This document shows positions 34,280-45,900 of a DNA stretch of 64,000 bases, piece by piece. A program made the position numbers and the translations under genes. The notes under the pieces were generated by a model, which saw only the letters and a program-made list of their open reading frames with translations, did no database searches and was not told the DNA's origin. The DNA is taken from NCBI GenBank assembly GCA_043228905.1, contig JBHGNT010000011.1, positions 14,570,001 through 14,634,000 of the forward strand. The letters are read 5' to 3'. Within the stretch, counting starts at the first letter, position 1. Every line of letters starts with the position of its first letter. The DNA comes from Azolla caroliniana (lineage: Eukaryota; Polypodiophyta).

Positions 34280-37200
34280 ATGGATTCTGATGCAAACCCC
34301 ATCACACTTGCATCAGAATCCATGGCCATGGCTTCTTCAGAGCTTCACTTGACAAAGAAAACGAGAGAAGAAGAAGAAGATGATGATGATGATGACAATG
34401 AAGCGGATGCCACTTCCATGTCTTCTCAGAGCAATACCATCGCCCAATTCCAATCCAGATCTGCTGATAGAAGAGAGGGACATGGAAGCTCTCCTTACTA
34501 TGTATCAGAGAATCGGATCTTTGACTCCAATAATAGTCGTGATTCTGCCGTAGCAGAAGAGGGGTTATGTGGCGCTTATGATGATGATCGTGGCGATTAC
34601 CATGACCATGACCATGACCATATGATAACAAACAGCGGGATAGCAAAGGGAAACCTTGGTCATGATGGCTGTGACCATGGCATGAAAAATGATATCAGAA
34701 CGAAGGGGATCCATCACGATGAAGATGATGGTCATGAATGTATCGTGGCAAATGGTGGGAGAGAGAGGACAAATTATGGTAATGATTATGTCCATGACCA
34801 TGGCATTGAAAATAGCATCAAAGCGACGGGGAGATCAGCTCATTATGATGATGGTGGTGATAGGGATGGGATTTCAAATGCAATGAGTGCAGAAGGCAAG
34901 CATGAATACAATGGCGATGTTGATGGGCAGGGCCATGACATGTCCACCGGTATCAGAATGAATGCAAAAGCTGCTGACAATGGCATAGAAAAGGATATCA
35001 CAGTGGCGGAGGAACCTGATGATGATGGTTTCCATGGGCATGTTCATGGCATGGCGAATGATATCAGAGTGAAGGCAAAATCTGACCTTGGACAAAAACG
35101 CAATTCAAGGAAACGAGAGAGAGGCCGAATGGCTCAGACATTTCAATCTGCTGTCGAGGCTCGGGATTGGAAGATCGCTGAGAGTTTGATTGGATCGTCA
35201 TCATCATCGGCTGATGTGCGAAGATTGAACGATGGGCTTTGCATTGTGCTCGATTCGGTATGGTTTCTTAGTAGCCGTGAGGAGGTGTATGGTGCTATAA
35301 GGCTCATGGAGAAGCTTGTAGATGCCGGTGCCCACGATTTCACACGGGCGGCACTTCGAACATCCTTTTTGGCATCATGTGTATTGGCTTGCTGGAGTAG
35401 GACGTTCAGTCTTGCTGATATGGAAGAAAGGTAAGCTCATTGGCTGCATTCCTGTGGGTGTCAGAGCTTATTATTTATCTATGCATGGATATTGTTGCAT
35501 AAATAGAAATAGATGATGTTATGTAATGAACAGAATTGAGTGGATTTTTACACTTATTGATATGGAAGAAAGGTTAGCTCAATGTGTGCATACCATTGTG
35601 AGTTGTCAGGTATAATATTCAAATATGCATGGATATTGTAGCATGAATAGAGACGAGCAATGTTAGCGAGCAATCATGGTGCAAGTAAAGCGTAATATTC
35701 AAATATGCATGGATATTGTAGTATGAATAGAGACGAGTGATGTTGGAGAGGAATAATGATGCAAGTGAGGAATAGGAATACAGGACATTCAACCTTGTTG
35801 ACCAGGAAGAAAGATAACCTCAATGATGGATATCAAGATGGGTTGAAAAGTTTGATATTCAAAAATACTTGGGTATAGCTGCATGAATAGAAAAAAGACA
35901 TTCAATCTTCATTGTATGGAAGGAAGTTGACCTCAATGGTTCAACATTGTGGGTTGAAAAGCACAGTATCGTATACATGGATAAAGTTGCATGAAGATAA
36001 ATAGAGGACATTCAAGGTGGCTGACATGAAAGGAAGGTAAGCTCAGTGGTGCATCATTATAGATTGAAATGCTTAAAGTTCACATATATGTGGATGTAGT
36101 TGCATTTGATGTGGCCGACATGGAAGGAATTTAAGTCCTAGTTTGCATTATGGCCAGTTGAAAAACTTAAATTTTTGTAAGGTCTAGCTACCCTCATGCA
36201 CTTTTCTCTTATGCATGTTTTTCTACATGCTACCTAATCTATGGATTTCCTACGTAAAAGTGGTAGGTTAAATCTGTAAATTCAGATATAGGAAATCGTA
36301 ACAAAGTAAGAGTCTCTTGACACATTTATGAGGACCTATAATCGATTAAGCTTTTACTGTTGCTCCAGGTTACATGAGAGGCTTCAAGAGTGTAGTGGGC
36401 ATGAGATGTCGAAAGATGACACGGCTCTAAAGGTGCGGCAATTTACTGAATGGGCCCTAAGATATATCCATTCACATTCTCGTCCGAGAAGAAGAGGATT
36501 TGATAGTGAAATGCATCAGCTGGCTCATAATACATGTGTAGAATCACAACTCCAGCTAAGGGCATTCAAAAGGTTTCTGGAATTAGCTGGAAATAGACTC
36601 ACGGGGAGTGATTATACTGAAGCATTTGATGCAGCTTGTTTTCCAATGACTCTATTTGCGACCTCGATTGATGCTGGATGGGCATTTGGTATTGCGTCAA
36701 TCGCGATGCAAGGGTTATTAGGAATGCTTGTGGAGGGTGGTGCAGACAATGTGAATCAATGCTGCCTTGAAGCGGCAAGATTCGGTAGCACCGATCTCCT
36801 TCGCATTCTCTTGCAGGTAAGAAAGCATATTTCAAGACTATGTTAGGATCATGAAGGCTAGGGTCCTACTTTCCTGAGCTGAGATCCAGCAAATTGCTCA
36901 AGGTTTGGACAAATCCCATACGAACCAATACTTGTTCTAGTTTGCTGCCTGCGTCACGTCAGTGTTTGGGTGGTAGTACAACATGCATATTAGGTGGTAA
37001 GAAATCATTCATAACAAACGTAACTTGGTATGCCTGAACAGTGCTAGCACATTTCTTCTCATTTGTCGTTCATGGCAATTGTTTGAGCGCTTCATTTCTG
37101 GAGTAATTTATCACCCATGTTTGGGACACAGGTAATTTAATCCACCTAACCATGCACGTAGTAGGACCTCCAGCTATATGGAGATAATCCAGAGATTAGA

Positions 37201-38305
37201 GACTTTAGATTGGATGAATGATAGAACGGAAGAGAGAAGATGTGCAGAAGGTTTAGTGGACATAAGTCCTAAGGTTTGTGGCAAAACCATGGCATGCAGA
37301 CTGAGTTTAGCTAAGGACTGTCTGATAGTAATTGGCATATTCCGGCTTCAATTAACTCCCTAACAGTGTAGGTATGTATATTCTCATAATATTGTCTAAA
37401 CAATCAACAATAACTAGGTTTTCTGATTCTCTTTCATGTAGATAGCACAAAGGAATGGGATTGAAGTCGACATTGATCTTGCACTTGAATATGCTTCTCA
37501 ATTCTGCAAGATTCGAACAATGGAATGCTTGGTGGAAGAATGGAATGCATCATCCTTCCTAGGGCCGTTAATGCGAGCTGCAGATAGGGGTTGTATGCAT
37601 GTTGTCAAATGGTTCGTGGAAAGAGGATGCCGGGATTTGGAGCTTTGTTCGGCATTAGTGGCTGCCACGTCGAGTAGTAGGTATGAAGTCGCCCACTATC
37701 TCATCAAATGCATTCCAAAATCTGTGTTGCAAACACGGAGCTTGGATATACTACGGGCGACAGCAGAGCGTGGTGGTATGAAGGGAATCTCTGGCAGTGG
37801 GGCGCACCGTGGTGTGAAAGGAATTGCTTTCCTTCTTCAATCTGATTTTCTTTCAATGGAGGAAGCCACATACGCTATTGCTGACACCATGTCAAGCCTC
37901 GAAGATGGGTCGATATCCGATGAGTTGAGGTCTTTTTGTAAAGAGCAATGGTCTAAGGAAGCTTTCTTACGAGGCCGCAAAGCTGGAGAAAATCACTATG
38001 CAAATGTAGTAAGAACCCTTAGGCATGGCAGATCTCCACTACGCCTTATAGAGCTTCCTTTGGAATTGCAAATTGCGATAGCATATTTACCTTTGTATAA
38101 AGAATGTGCTACGGCAAGGGGTGTGTTGCTTTCTCAATCTCTCCGAGGGCAGCTCGTTGAGGCTATTTCAAGGTTGAATGGTGAATCTACACACAGTGGG
38201 TTACTGCCATTTAACGATGGTAAAGGATTGGTCGAGTTTGACAAGCATAAGCTCCTCTCTATACTCGAATCACGATCACCCTCATTCTTCGTAGGGATTC
38301 ACTGA
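34280..38305 (+). CDS. SKIP35: Ankyrin-repeat protein SKIP35 (SKP1-interacting partner 35)
   Basis: Three exons, 34280-35430, 36369-36816 and 37442-38305, join in phase to about 820 residues. From about residue 273 the protein follows the SKIP35 family: DFTRAALRTSFLASCVLACW, then R|LHERLQEC across junction 1, FTEAFDAACFP, MLVEGGADNVNQC, then RILLQ|IAQRNGIEVD across junction 2, FLGPLMRAADRGCM and LRGQLVEAISRL. Ankyrin-like helices occupy roughly 480-660. SKIP35 was named as an SKP1 interactor, which suggests a role with SCF ligases; its exact function is unclear. The N-terminal 270 residues are unusual: acidic (DDDDDD) and Asp/His/Gly-rich, with repeats. The family member I know best (Arabidopsis) is under 600 residues. 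A 45-bp direct duplication spans the stop (38277-38322, repeated at 38352-38398). Confidence 0.92.
34560..35095 (+). repeat. Coding tandem repeat in SKIP35 N terminus
   Basis: About six or seven degenerate units of 25-30 codons occupy residues about 95-270. Each has an Asp/His cluster (YHDHDHDH, HDGCDHG, YVHDHG, GFHGHVHG), then GI or GM, then a NDIR/NSIK/KDIT-like core and a short Lys/Gly segment. At DNA level the units share ATGGCAT..AAA..ATATCA. The repeats are in frame, so the reading frame has been kept through expansion. Confidence 0.7.
35401..36140 (+). repeat. Exon-end/splice-donor repeat array in SKIP35 intron 1
   Basis: The end of exon 1 with its donor (GATATGGAAGAAAGGTAAGC, 35418-35437) recurs in diverged form at about 35552-35583, 35784-35826, 35898-35940, 36007-36050 and 36107-36136. 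Most copies are preceded by GACATTCA-like sequence and followed by TCAATGG..GGTTGAAA and ATGGATATTG.TGCATGAATAGA. Spacing is about 100-240 bp. The copy at 36007-36050 still has a perfect AG|GTAAGC donor (36037). The others have lost the GT or weakened it. Confidence 0.85.
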
Positions 38306-38514
38306 GTTCTTTTTCTCTCTCCTGGCAAACTCCCCTCTTTATTCAAATTGGAATTGCCCTCGTTCTTTGCTGGGATTCACCGAGTTCTTTTTTCTATTGC
38401 TCTCTTTGGGGAGAGAGAATGTTTTACTTGGCCTCTATGTCCGGCATGATTTGTACGGATTTCTTGTTGTGGAATATATATTTGAGCATCCTTACATATA
38501 TTGTTTCATTGTCT

Positions 38515-38640
38515 CTCTTTGATTGGGGGCTCTGGTTTTTGCCATTTGTGGGAGTTGAATTCATGACCTTTGGTTGATGGGGCAAGAGCATGAACCTCTA
38601 GGCCAACCCCACTACAAGCTAAATTAATCGATAACACACC
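38515..38640 (-). mobile_element. tRNA-derived SINE downstream of SKIP35
   Basis: On the minus strand, GGGGTTGGCCTAGAGGTTCATG is A-box-like. It is followed by AAAGGTCATGAATTCAACTCC, which contains a near-consensus B box. It has the same general layout as the SINE at 28630-28740, with a different 3' end (CAAATGGCAAAAACCAGAGC). Confidence 0.6.
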
Positions 38641-40361
38641 CACACACGCACATTTAGACAATGCATAGACAAGAATGGACAGTACATGTGCTTTTCTCAA
38701 TGATTCTGTTGGTAAAAAACAAGGTGCAACTTTCTGAAATGAACATGACGTGATAAAAGCCTTTACATAAAACAAAATGAAATTAGAGAGAGGACTCGTG
38801 TTTGACGACATGAGAAGCCATTAAGCATAGTGTGATGATTCTAGAATGTAAAGTTTTGCCTCATAGATTTAGCAACATATGACTGGTCTTTCAGAATTGT
38901 CAGCATCATGTTTGGATCAGCCGATGCTACAAACCCCTCGTATGTATCAAGAGAAAAGAAAATAATGAAGTATCTTGCTATGCACACGTCGTGTATGTAA
39001 CGAGAAAACAAGAAGCAACAAATATGTTGGTGTACACGGAAAAAAAAGCGAAAAAGCAAATCTGATACTTCCAATGCTTCGAACCATTTTCATGTAAATA
39101 ATAGCATTTGCATCTTCTTAGATAAAAAAGACAAAAAACAAAGGCACATGATGTAATATGCTGTATAAAAAGGAATGACGGCTTTTGTCTTGAAACAAAT
39201 AAAGAGAGTTACATTTCTAAAAATGAAGTGTATAATTTGCTCGTAAAATGTAATAATGTCTACCAAGAGTAACGAGACCGAAAATTCGAAGTGCTTGATT
39301 GAATAAAGAAACAGAATTCACGGATGGCTTACTGAATACATAATAATTAGAGAGGGAAATAAAAATTCCGAGTATGTTTTGTGGCTGCTGGGATTCGAGC
39401 CCAGGTCTCCACGGCCACAACGTGGAATTCTAACCACTAAACTACAGCCACTCGATGAGATTGAAGCATCACACAATCCATTTTTGTAATAATAATTTGG
39501 AGCATCAAAATTCCATTTGGGCCCTGCACTTGGTTTTGATCCCTCGGCTTGCAATTCAATGTTTTTTTTTTCCAGATCTGAGCTCATTAGAAAAGACCAC
39601 AATTTTTGGTTAGTTCCTCTTCATTCTGGGAACTTCCTCACTCTCCAATATCTCACAATCATGGGCTCCAGATTAAGGTAGAGATAATGCTTTATTTTTG
39701 CAGGTCTATTCATGCTTCGTTCCTCTGAGATTTGATCTTTAGGGTGTTTAGTAATCATGAACTCAAATAGCTCACTAAAAGATTCATCCTTTCTCGGCTT
39801 TAACTCTGTATTTGAATGCGTATGAACCAAATACTGAATAAAAAAACTCGTGTCAAGGCATTTTTCTAGATGATTTATGCGATAATAGACCCTATAATTA
39901 CAGATGATTAGTGTATCTTGTCGTCTATGATTCATTTCTATAATTTAGTGAGATGCAAATTGGCTGTGCATGTAAAGGCATTTTCTAGATTGGTTGTGTG
40001 ACACATCTTCACTCATGATCATCGTAAGCTATGTAGATTGCCATCTGTGGTGCATTTCTCTAGATAAGTTATATGCTATTCTACCTATTAAAGACGGGTT
40101 AATTAACGGTTTGCATTTCTTAGGTTGATATTTTACCTTTAACTATGTAAGCTTACTTAGTTGATGCATTTGTTTACATTTCTGTAGTAGCTTGTACAAT
40201 CAGTTTCATTAGGGAAAGACTCTCCATGAATAGATTATTGCATGCATCTTCTTGAACATCTGCTTATTGTATGGAAGCGATTAACTTTATTGAATTTGGC
40301 GATATAAGTTTCGAGAACTTGAGAGATAAACGCGAAAGAAGATATTCTAGGTATATTACCA
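38641..40361. other. Intergenic between SKIP35 and AP-1 gamma
   Basis: AT-rich. The one gene inside is the tRNA-His at 39380-39451. Sequence from about 39600 may include the AP-1 gamma promoter and leader. A TTCTAG acceptor-like site at 40350 just before the ATG hints at an intron in the 5' UTR. No other coding signal was found. Confidence 0.5.
39380..39451 (-). tRNA. tRNA-His(GTG)
   Basis: On the minus strand a complete cloverleaf can be read. The acceptor stem GTGGCTG pairs with CAGCCAC and is followed by discriminator A. The D arm is TAGTTTAGTGGTTAGA (A box). The anticodon stem is CCACG/CGTGG around loop TTGTGGC, giving anticodon GTG. The T arm CTGGG/CCCAG surrounds TTCGAAT, with B box GGCTCGAATCCC. 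No intron. A T5 run on the transcribed strand (plus 39361-39365) about 15 nt downstream is a good pol III terminator. The sequence is essentially the standard plant nuclear tRNA-His and is probably functional. Confidence 0.96.
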
Positions 40362-42905
40362 ATGCTTCCTAAATTATGTGTCAAAATCAGGGATATGATA
40401 CGAGCGATAAGGTCATGTAAGACCGCAGCAGAAGAACGTGCAGTTGTGAAGAAAGAGTGTGCAGCTTTGCGGACATCCTTCAATGAGAATGAGCAGGATT
40501 ATAGTCATCGGAATTTGGCAAAGCTTATGTTTATACATATGCTTGGGTATCCCACACACTTTGGCCAAATGGAGTGCCTTAAGCTCATTGCCTCGTCGGG
40601 TTTTCCTGAAAAACGGATTGGTTATCTTGGTTTAATGCTCCTTCTAGATGAGAGACAAGAAGTCCTAATGCTAGTCACAAATTCACTGAAAAAGTGAGTT
40701 CAGAATGCTTGCAAACTCAACTCTGTACTTGACAAGCTGCTACTGGTAGAAATATGTGCAATCTTTGACCTATGACTTTTTTATACTCACAGTGATCTCA
40801 ACCACAGTAATCAGTTTATAGTTGGTCTTGCACTTTGTGCATTGGGTAATATCTGCTCAGCTGAAATGGCTCGCGATCTCTCTGGTGAAGTTGAAAAGCT
40901 TCTTCAAAGCAACAATTCCTATATCAGAAAGAAGGTTGAGAATTTTACATTTGCTTATAAATCTGTCCATGAGTTAGATCTTCTTGTTTTGATTGTTAAT
41001 GTGCATCATCATTTTCAAGCAATGTATCATCATCAAGAATAACAATGTGATATAGAGATTTTGTTGGTTTTCTTTATAAGGTAAACATTCTATTTTTCCA
41101 TTCATTATTATGAATAGGAAGACATGGAATTTTCATTTCTATATGGATGTAATAGGCTCCATGACTTTCTGTCTGATGAGCGTAAACAAACACCGTCTGT
41201 TAATCATACACATTGTTTTTTCAGGCTGCGTTATGTTCAGTGCGCATATTGCGCAAGGTCCCTGACCTTGCAGATAATTTTGTGAAACCTGCAACTACAT
41301 TGCTCTCTGATAAACAACATGGATCTCTAATTGCTGGGTTGAAGCTATGCATTGAATTGTGCAAGGCAAATACAGGTGCATTAGAACATTTCCGAAAGGT
41401 ACACTTTGTTGGCACACACACCCTTTACAGATACTACCTGACTATCATGAGATGATATAACTTGGATGTACTGTTACTGGGGTTCTGTAACCCAGTTTAT
41501 TTAGATATTTATCAATGTTTTTTGTATAGTTAGTTTGTAAACTTCAGATAAAGTACGCTGCAATTTAGCAATCTATGTACACTATTCTGCTTCAAGTCAC
41601 CAGTGTCTGCCTGACTGGTCTGGAGTCAAGTGGTTCAAGCAAGGATCGTATTTGGGGGGTGCTTTATTATTCATTATGGATGTGGAGAATATTGTTTTGT
41701 ATTTAGTCTCATATGCCATTTCTCACAAACCAACTTGTTTCTATTTGGGGATTACATATTTTGGCAATAGGCCATATTTGTACATCAGGAGGGATTGTGT
41801 ATCTTCATAGGACGTGACCTCCCATTTGGTGCAATCCTAAGGGTTACCCTTTTGATAATTATTTCTCTAATCAAATGAATACATGTTCACATAGTTATTG
41901 TGTTCACACTAGTTACATTGGGCAGCACTAGTTTAATTACAACTTAATGTTGCTTTATTTTACGAGATGTTCTACAAGAATCACATGAATGTAATTTTTG
42001 GTCTCATAGGTCACGTTGGCCCTTTGAAGATGTGTTTCATTTCATTTCTTAGCTATGTTTCGTTCAGATTGATTTCAGTGTACCCAAAACACTATTTTTC
42101 ATTTAGACACAAGGTCTGTTGAGGATGGTTGACAATTAATTAACTTAATTTAACTTCGATTGTCTTTCACCCACTTATTAGTAGTTGTAATAAAACGTTG
42201 AAATCAGAGAGTGAGGATCGAGAAGACTCAACAACACACACTGACTAGCCGAAAGCTTGGGGCTCCTTAAGTTTTTCTTTATATTATTCCAACAAAATCA
42301 TTGAACAACAATAGCTATCAGAATTACAACCAACCAGCCTTTCTTTGGAGAAATGAACAGAAACCTGCAAAAGTGCTCCAATTCTCCAGCAACCTGCAAA
42401 AACCCTAATTTGATAGATACCCTGCTTTCTGGCAAACAATTAGCGTATTAACTTAGAGAGAAGGTAGAAGGTGGCGGAAATCAGAGCTTCTTGAGTCTTT
42501 TCTCTTAGAATTGTTCATTTTTGTACCCGACATTCTTCTCAGGTTATAATATCTGAAAAAGCAAAAAGTGAAAGCAAACTAGCACGACTTGCTTTTCTTT
42601 TTCACGCTTAGTGTATTTCAACATGTACAAACCTCGTGAGTGGGGATGAGAAATTGAAGAATGGAAAAGATCAGCAGAACACTACCCAGTAGAAACAATG
42701 GCAATTTGTGAACAATAATAATAAAGAGCTATATAAGCTATTTGGTTATGTATACTAATGTTAAAGTGGATACTCAGCTGATTACTTCCCAGTTAGACAT
42801 GCAAAGATGGAATATTGCAAACAATTTTTAGTCATGCACTTTAATACTAGTAAAAACTATTCTAAGGCATATACATACATACATACATACATACATACAT
42901 ACACA

Positions 42906-42954
<49 letters not shown>

Positions 42955-45900
42955 TTGGTCAATTATAAAATAGTTAATTCAGCGGTTTTTATAGAATCAT
43001 TATGGCTCTTAATTGATGATATGCACTCTGGTCATATTATTGTGAAATGGTTTCTTACGGTTTTTCTTTCTTATGCAGCAAACATCAATGGTAGTACGTA
43101 CATTAAAGAACTTGCTCACAAGTGGTTATGCTCATGAATATGATGTGAGTGGATTCACAGATCCCTTTCTTCAGATACGGCTACTAAGGCTTCTTCAGCT
43201 TCTTGGACACAATGATGCCAACTCCAGTGACATCATGAGTGATGTTCTTGCACAAGTATGACCTCTGGAACTTGGTTTCCTATTTTTCTAGCTAATGATC
43301 TGCTTCTGGCTGGCTTCTAAAATATGATGCAGTTTTTAACGAGCTTCAGAAGTCTGTTTGTTCTTGGTTAAAAATGCAGTTCAGTATTTAAGTTCCCATA
43401 ATCAACATTTAAGTTCCTGGATGATGCTCCTTTATATAAATTATGCCTTACAATTGGACTTCTGGAATTCACCTTTGAAGATTGACTTTCTATTCTTAAA
43501 GAAGGGTTGTTGCAGATAACACATGATAAGCAAATATTAGAAGTTTCCCAGTATAGGCAACATATTTATCAATTTGTCTGTGTAGGTCTTGATATGCGAC
43601 TATAAGAGTGGGGATACAACAGCACCTAGTCCACCCTATGCATGATGTAGTTGAGAGGAATCTATCCTCCTCGTGATGGATTCTTATGTCATATGTTTCA
43701 ATTGTCCCCTGTATCACCTGATATGCACAAATTGAATAATTAGACTTAGCTTGCCTTTATTCATCTTGGTATTTATATCCTTAGCTTTGTGTTTTAATTC
43801 TCTATCTTGGTTTCAACACATTCTATGGATGTAAAGATAACGTCCTTTCTTTCTTTATCTCATCTTCTCATGCACCCAAAATTAGTGACCCTGAATTTTG
43901 AGGTTGCAAAAATTGGGCTGCCAGACTAAAGCTGCGGAAAGTGTCGTTATACTTTCTGTGATTCATGCATACTTTTGGCTTTATCTTAGGTGATGGAATG
44001 TACATTACAATGCGAGCTTCAAATTATGTTTTGTTGTTCTTATGGAAGCGAACTTGTATGGCAGGTGGCTACCAATACTGAATCTAATAAAAATGCAGGA
44101 AATGCCATCCTTTACGAATGTGTTCAGACAATCATTGGTACAGAGGTCACTAGTGGGCTTCGAGTGCTAGCTATTAATATTCTTGGGCGTTTTTTATCAA
44201 ATCGTGACAACAATATTAGGTACATACTTTACCATTTTTATTTATGTTACAAAAGACTGGTTTTGTGATATCACAGTGAATGTATTTAAACTTTAGACGG
44301 ATTCATGTAAGTTGAAATCCATTGATTATTTCAATCTGGATTTTAGTTTTGACGGCAACAAGCTTGTGAATTTCAGATATATTGCACTAAATATGCTTTT
44401 GAAGGTGGTCTCTGTGGATACACAAGCTGTTCAACGACATAAGATAACAATAGTTGAATGTGTAAAGGTATGTTGTCATGATACCAGTTGAATAATATGT
44501 GTAATTACTTTTACTTGAACAAATCTAGTCAGAACTTGGCAATTGTTTATGTACTATTCTCAAGTTCTAAACCTTTTCAACTCCCAAGTCTTATTGCTTA
44601 TGCAGTGTTTGACTCCATGTGCAAAATGTTTTCAAGCTTCTAATATGCCAATGATGCAGATTCTGTTCATGCACAATGGAGTTTTATATGATGACATGCA
44701 AGCATAAGATGAAATTAATATACTAATTAATCTCCCTTGTGTCTTTGACACAAGCCTTTTTAATATACTGCAACTTATATTCCTGTAATCAATGAATTTC
44801 TGTCTTTTTCTTGACATAAGCAGGATACAGATATCTCTATCCGACAAAGAGCTTTAGAGCTAGTGTATGCGTTAGTCAACAAAACTAATGTAAAGGTATT
44901 AACAAAGGATCTTTTGGAGTATCTGAAGACGAGTGACTCTGATTTCAAAGGTTTTCTTACTGCTAAAATCTGCTCTATTGTGGAGAAGTAAGGAAATACA
45001 ATTTTAAGATTCCATATGAGGATTGGAATGTTTTTAACCTTCTGATAAATTTCTACTCTGTTCTTGCTTCTAGGTTTTCCCCTGACAAAATTTGGTATAT
45101 AGACCAGATGATAAAAGTTCTTGCTGAGGTATTCTCTTGGCACTAAAATTTTATTTGTTCTGTTTTTTATATCTAAATTTTTATTAGATAAACAGAGTTT
45201 GGTAATGTGGTTGATAATTTCTTTCTTTTGTCATTTTGTTTGATGACCTGAATTCATGTATTGGGATTCAGCATTTGAAACTTGTGAAGGGGCCTATATA
45301 AAACAGAGAAGAAAACAGAAGGAATATGAAATATTACAATTTACACCCATTGCATCATCTTGTTTTAAACACAAAATTCAATGCTTTAAGTTATATTTCT
45401 CTTAGGTTGGGTAGATTTGAAGGTAATATTGTTAGAAATCTTAGAATGTTTGCAGGTGAAATTTTATATGAAATGATGAGATCTTCCTGGTCTTGCAGGC
45501 TGGAGACTATGTAACTGATGCTGTTATCAATGCTTTTGTTGTGGTAATTAGTAATGCTATTGACTTGCAAGGTTACACAATTCGATCCCTATACCGATCT
45601 TTTCAAAACTGGAATGGACAGGTTAGACTTTAGAAGTTTTGAATTTTTTATCGTGCTATGTCTGGAAGCTCATGCTATAGAATGATCAGGAAAGCTTTGC
45701 ACAAGTAACTGTCTGGTGCATTGGAGAATTTGGTGAGATGCTTACCAAGCATGCTGGTGAGCAAGAAGTTGAAGAACCATTTACTGTAAGCTGACCGAAT
45801 CCCAATTTTGTCTATTAGTTTCTTTGTGCGTATGCATAGTATTATACACCATTGAATATTTTAATATGGCAAATGGGTTGCCTGTATATGAAGCTGAATA

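Larger units (their letters stand above)
41399..43078 (+). other. Large AP1G intron 3 with transposon debris
   Basis: At 1680 bp this is the longest intron of the gene. It contains a LINE 3'-UTR fragment (41980-42045) and a long (CATA)n(CA)n microsatellite (42869-42950) shortly before the acceptor. Nothing else is recognised. The acceptor (TTATGCAG, 43071-43078) is good. Confidence 0.7.

Noticed and set aside
34302-34801. Minus-strand His-rich frames opposite SKIP35
   Set aside because: They mirror the GAT/CAT-rich coding repeat on the plus strand and have no other support.
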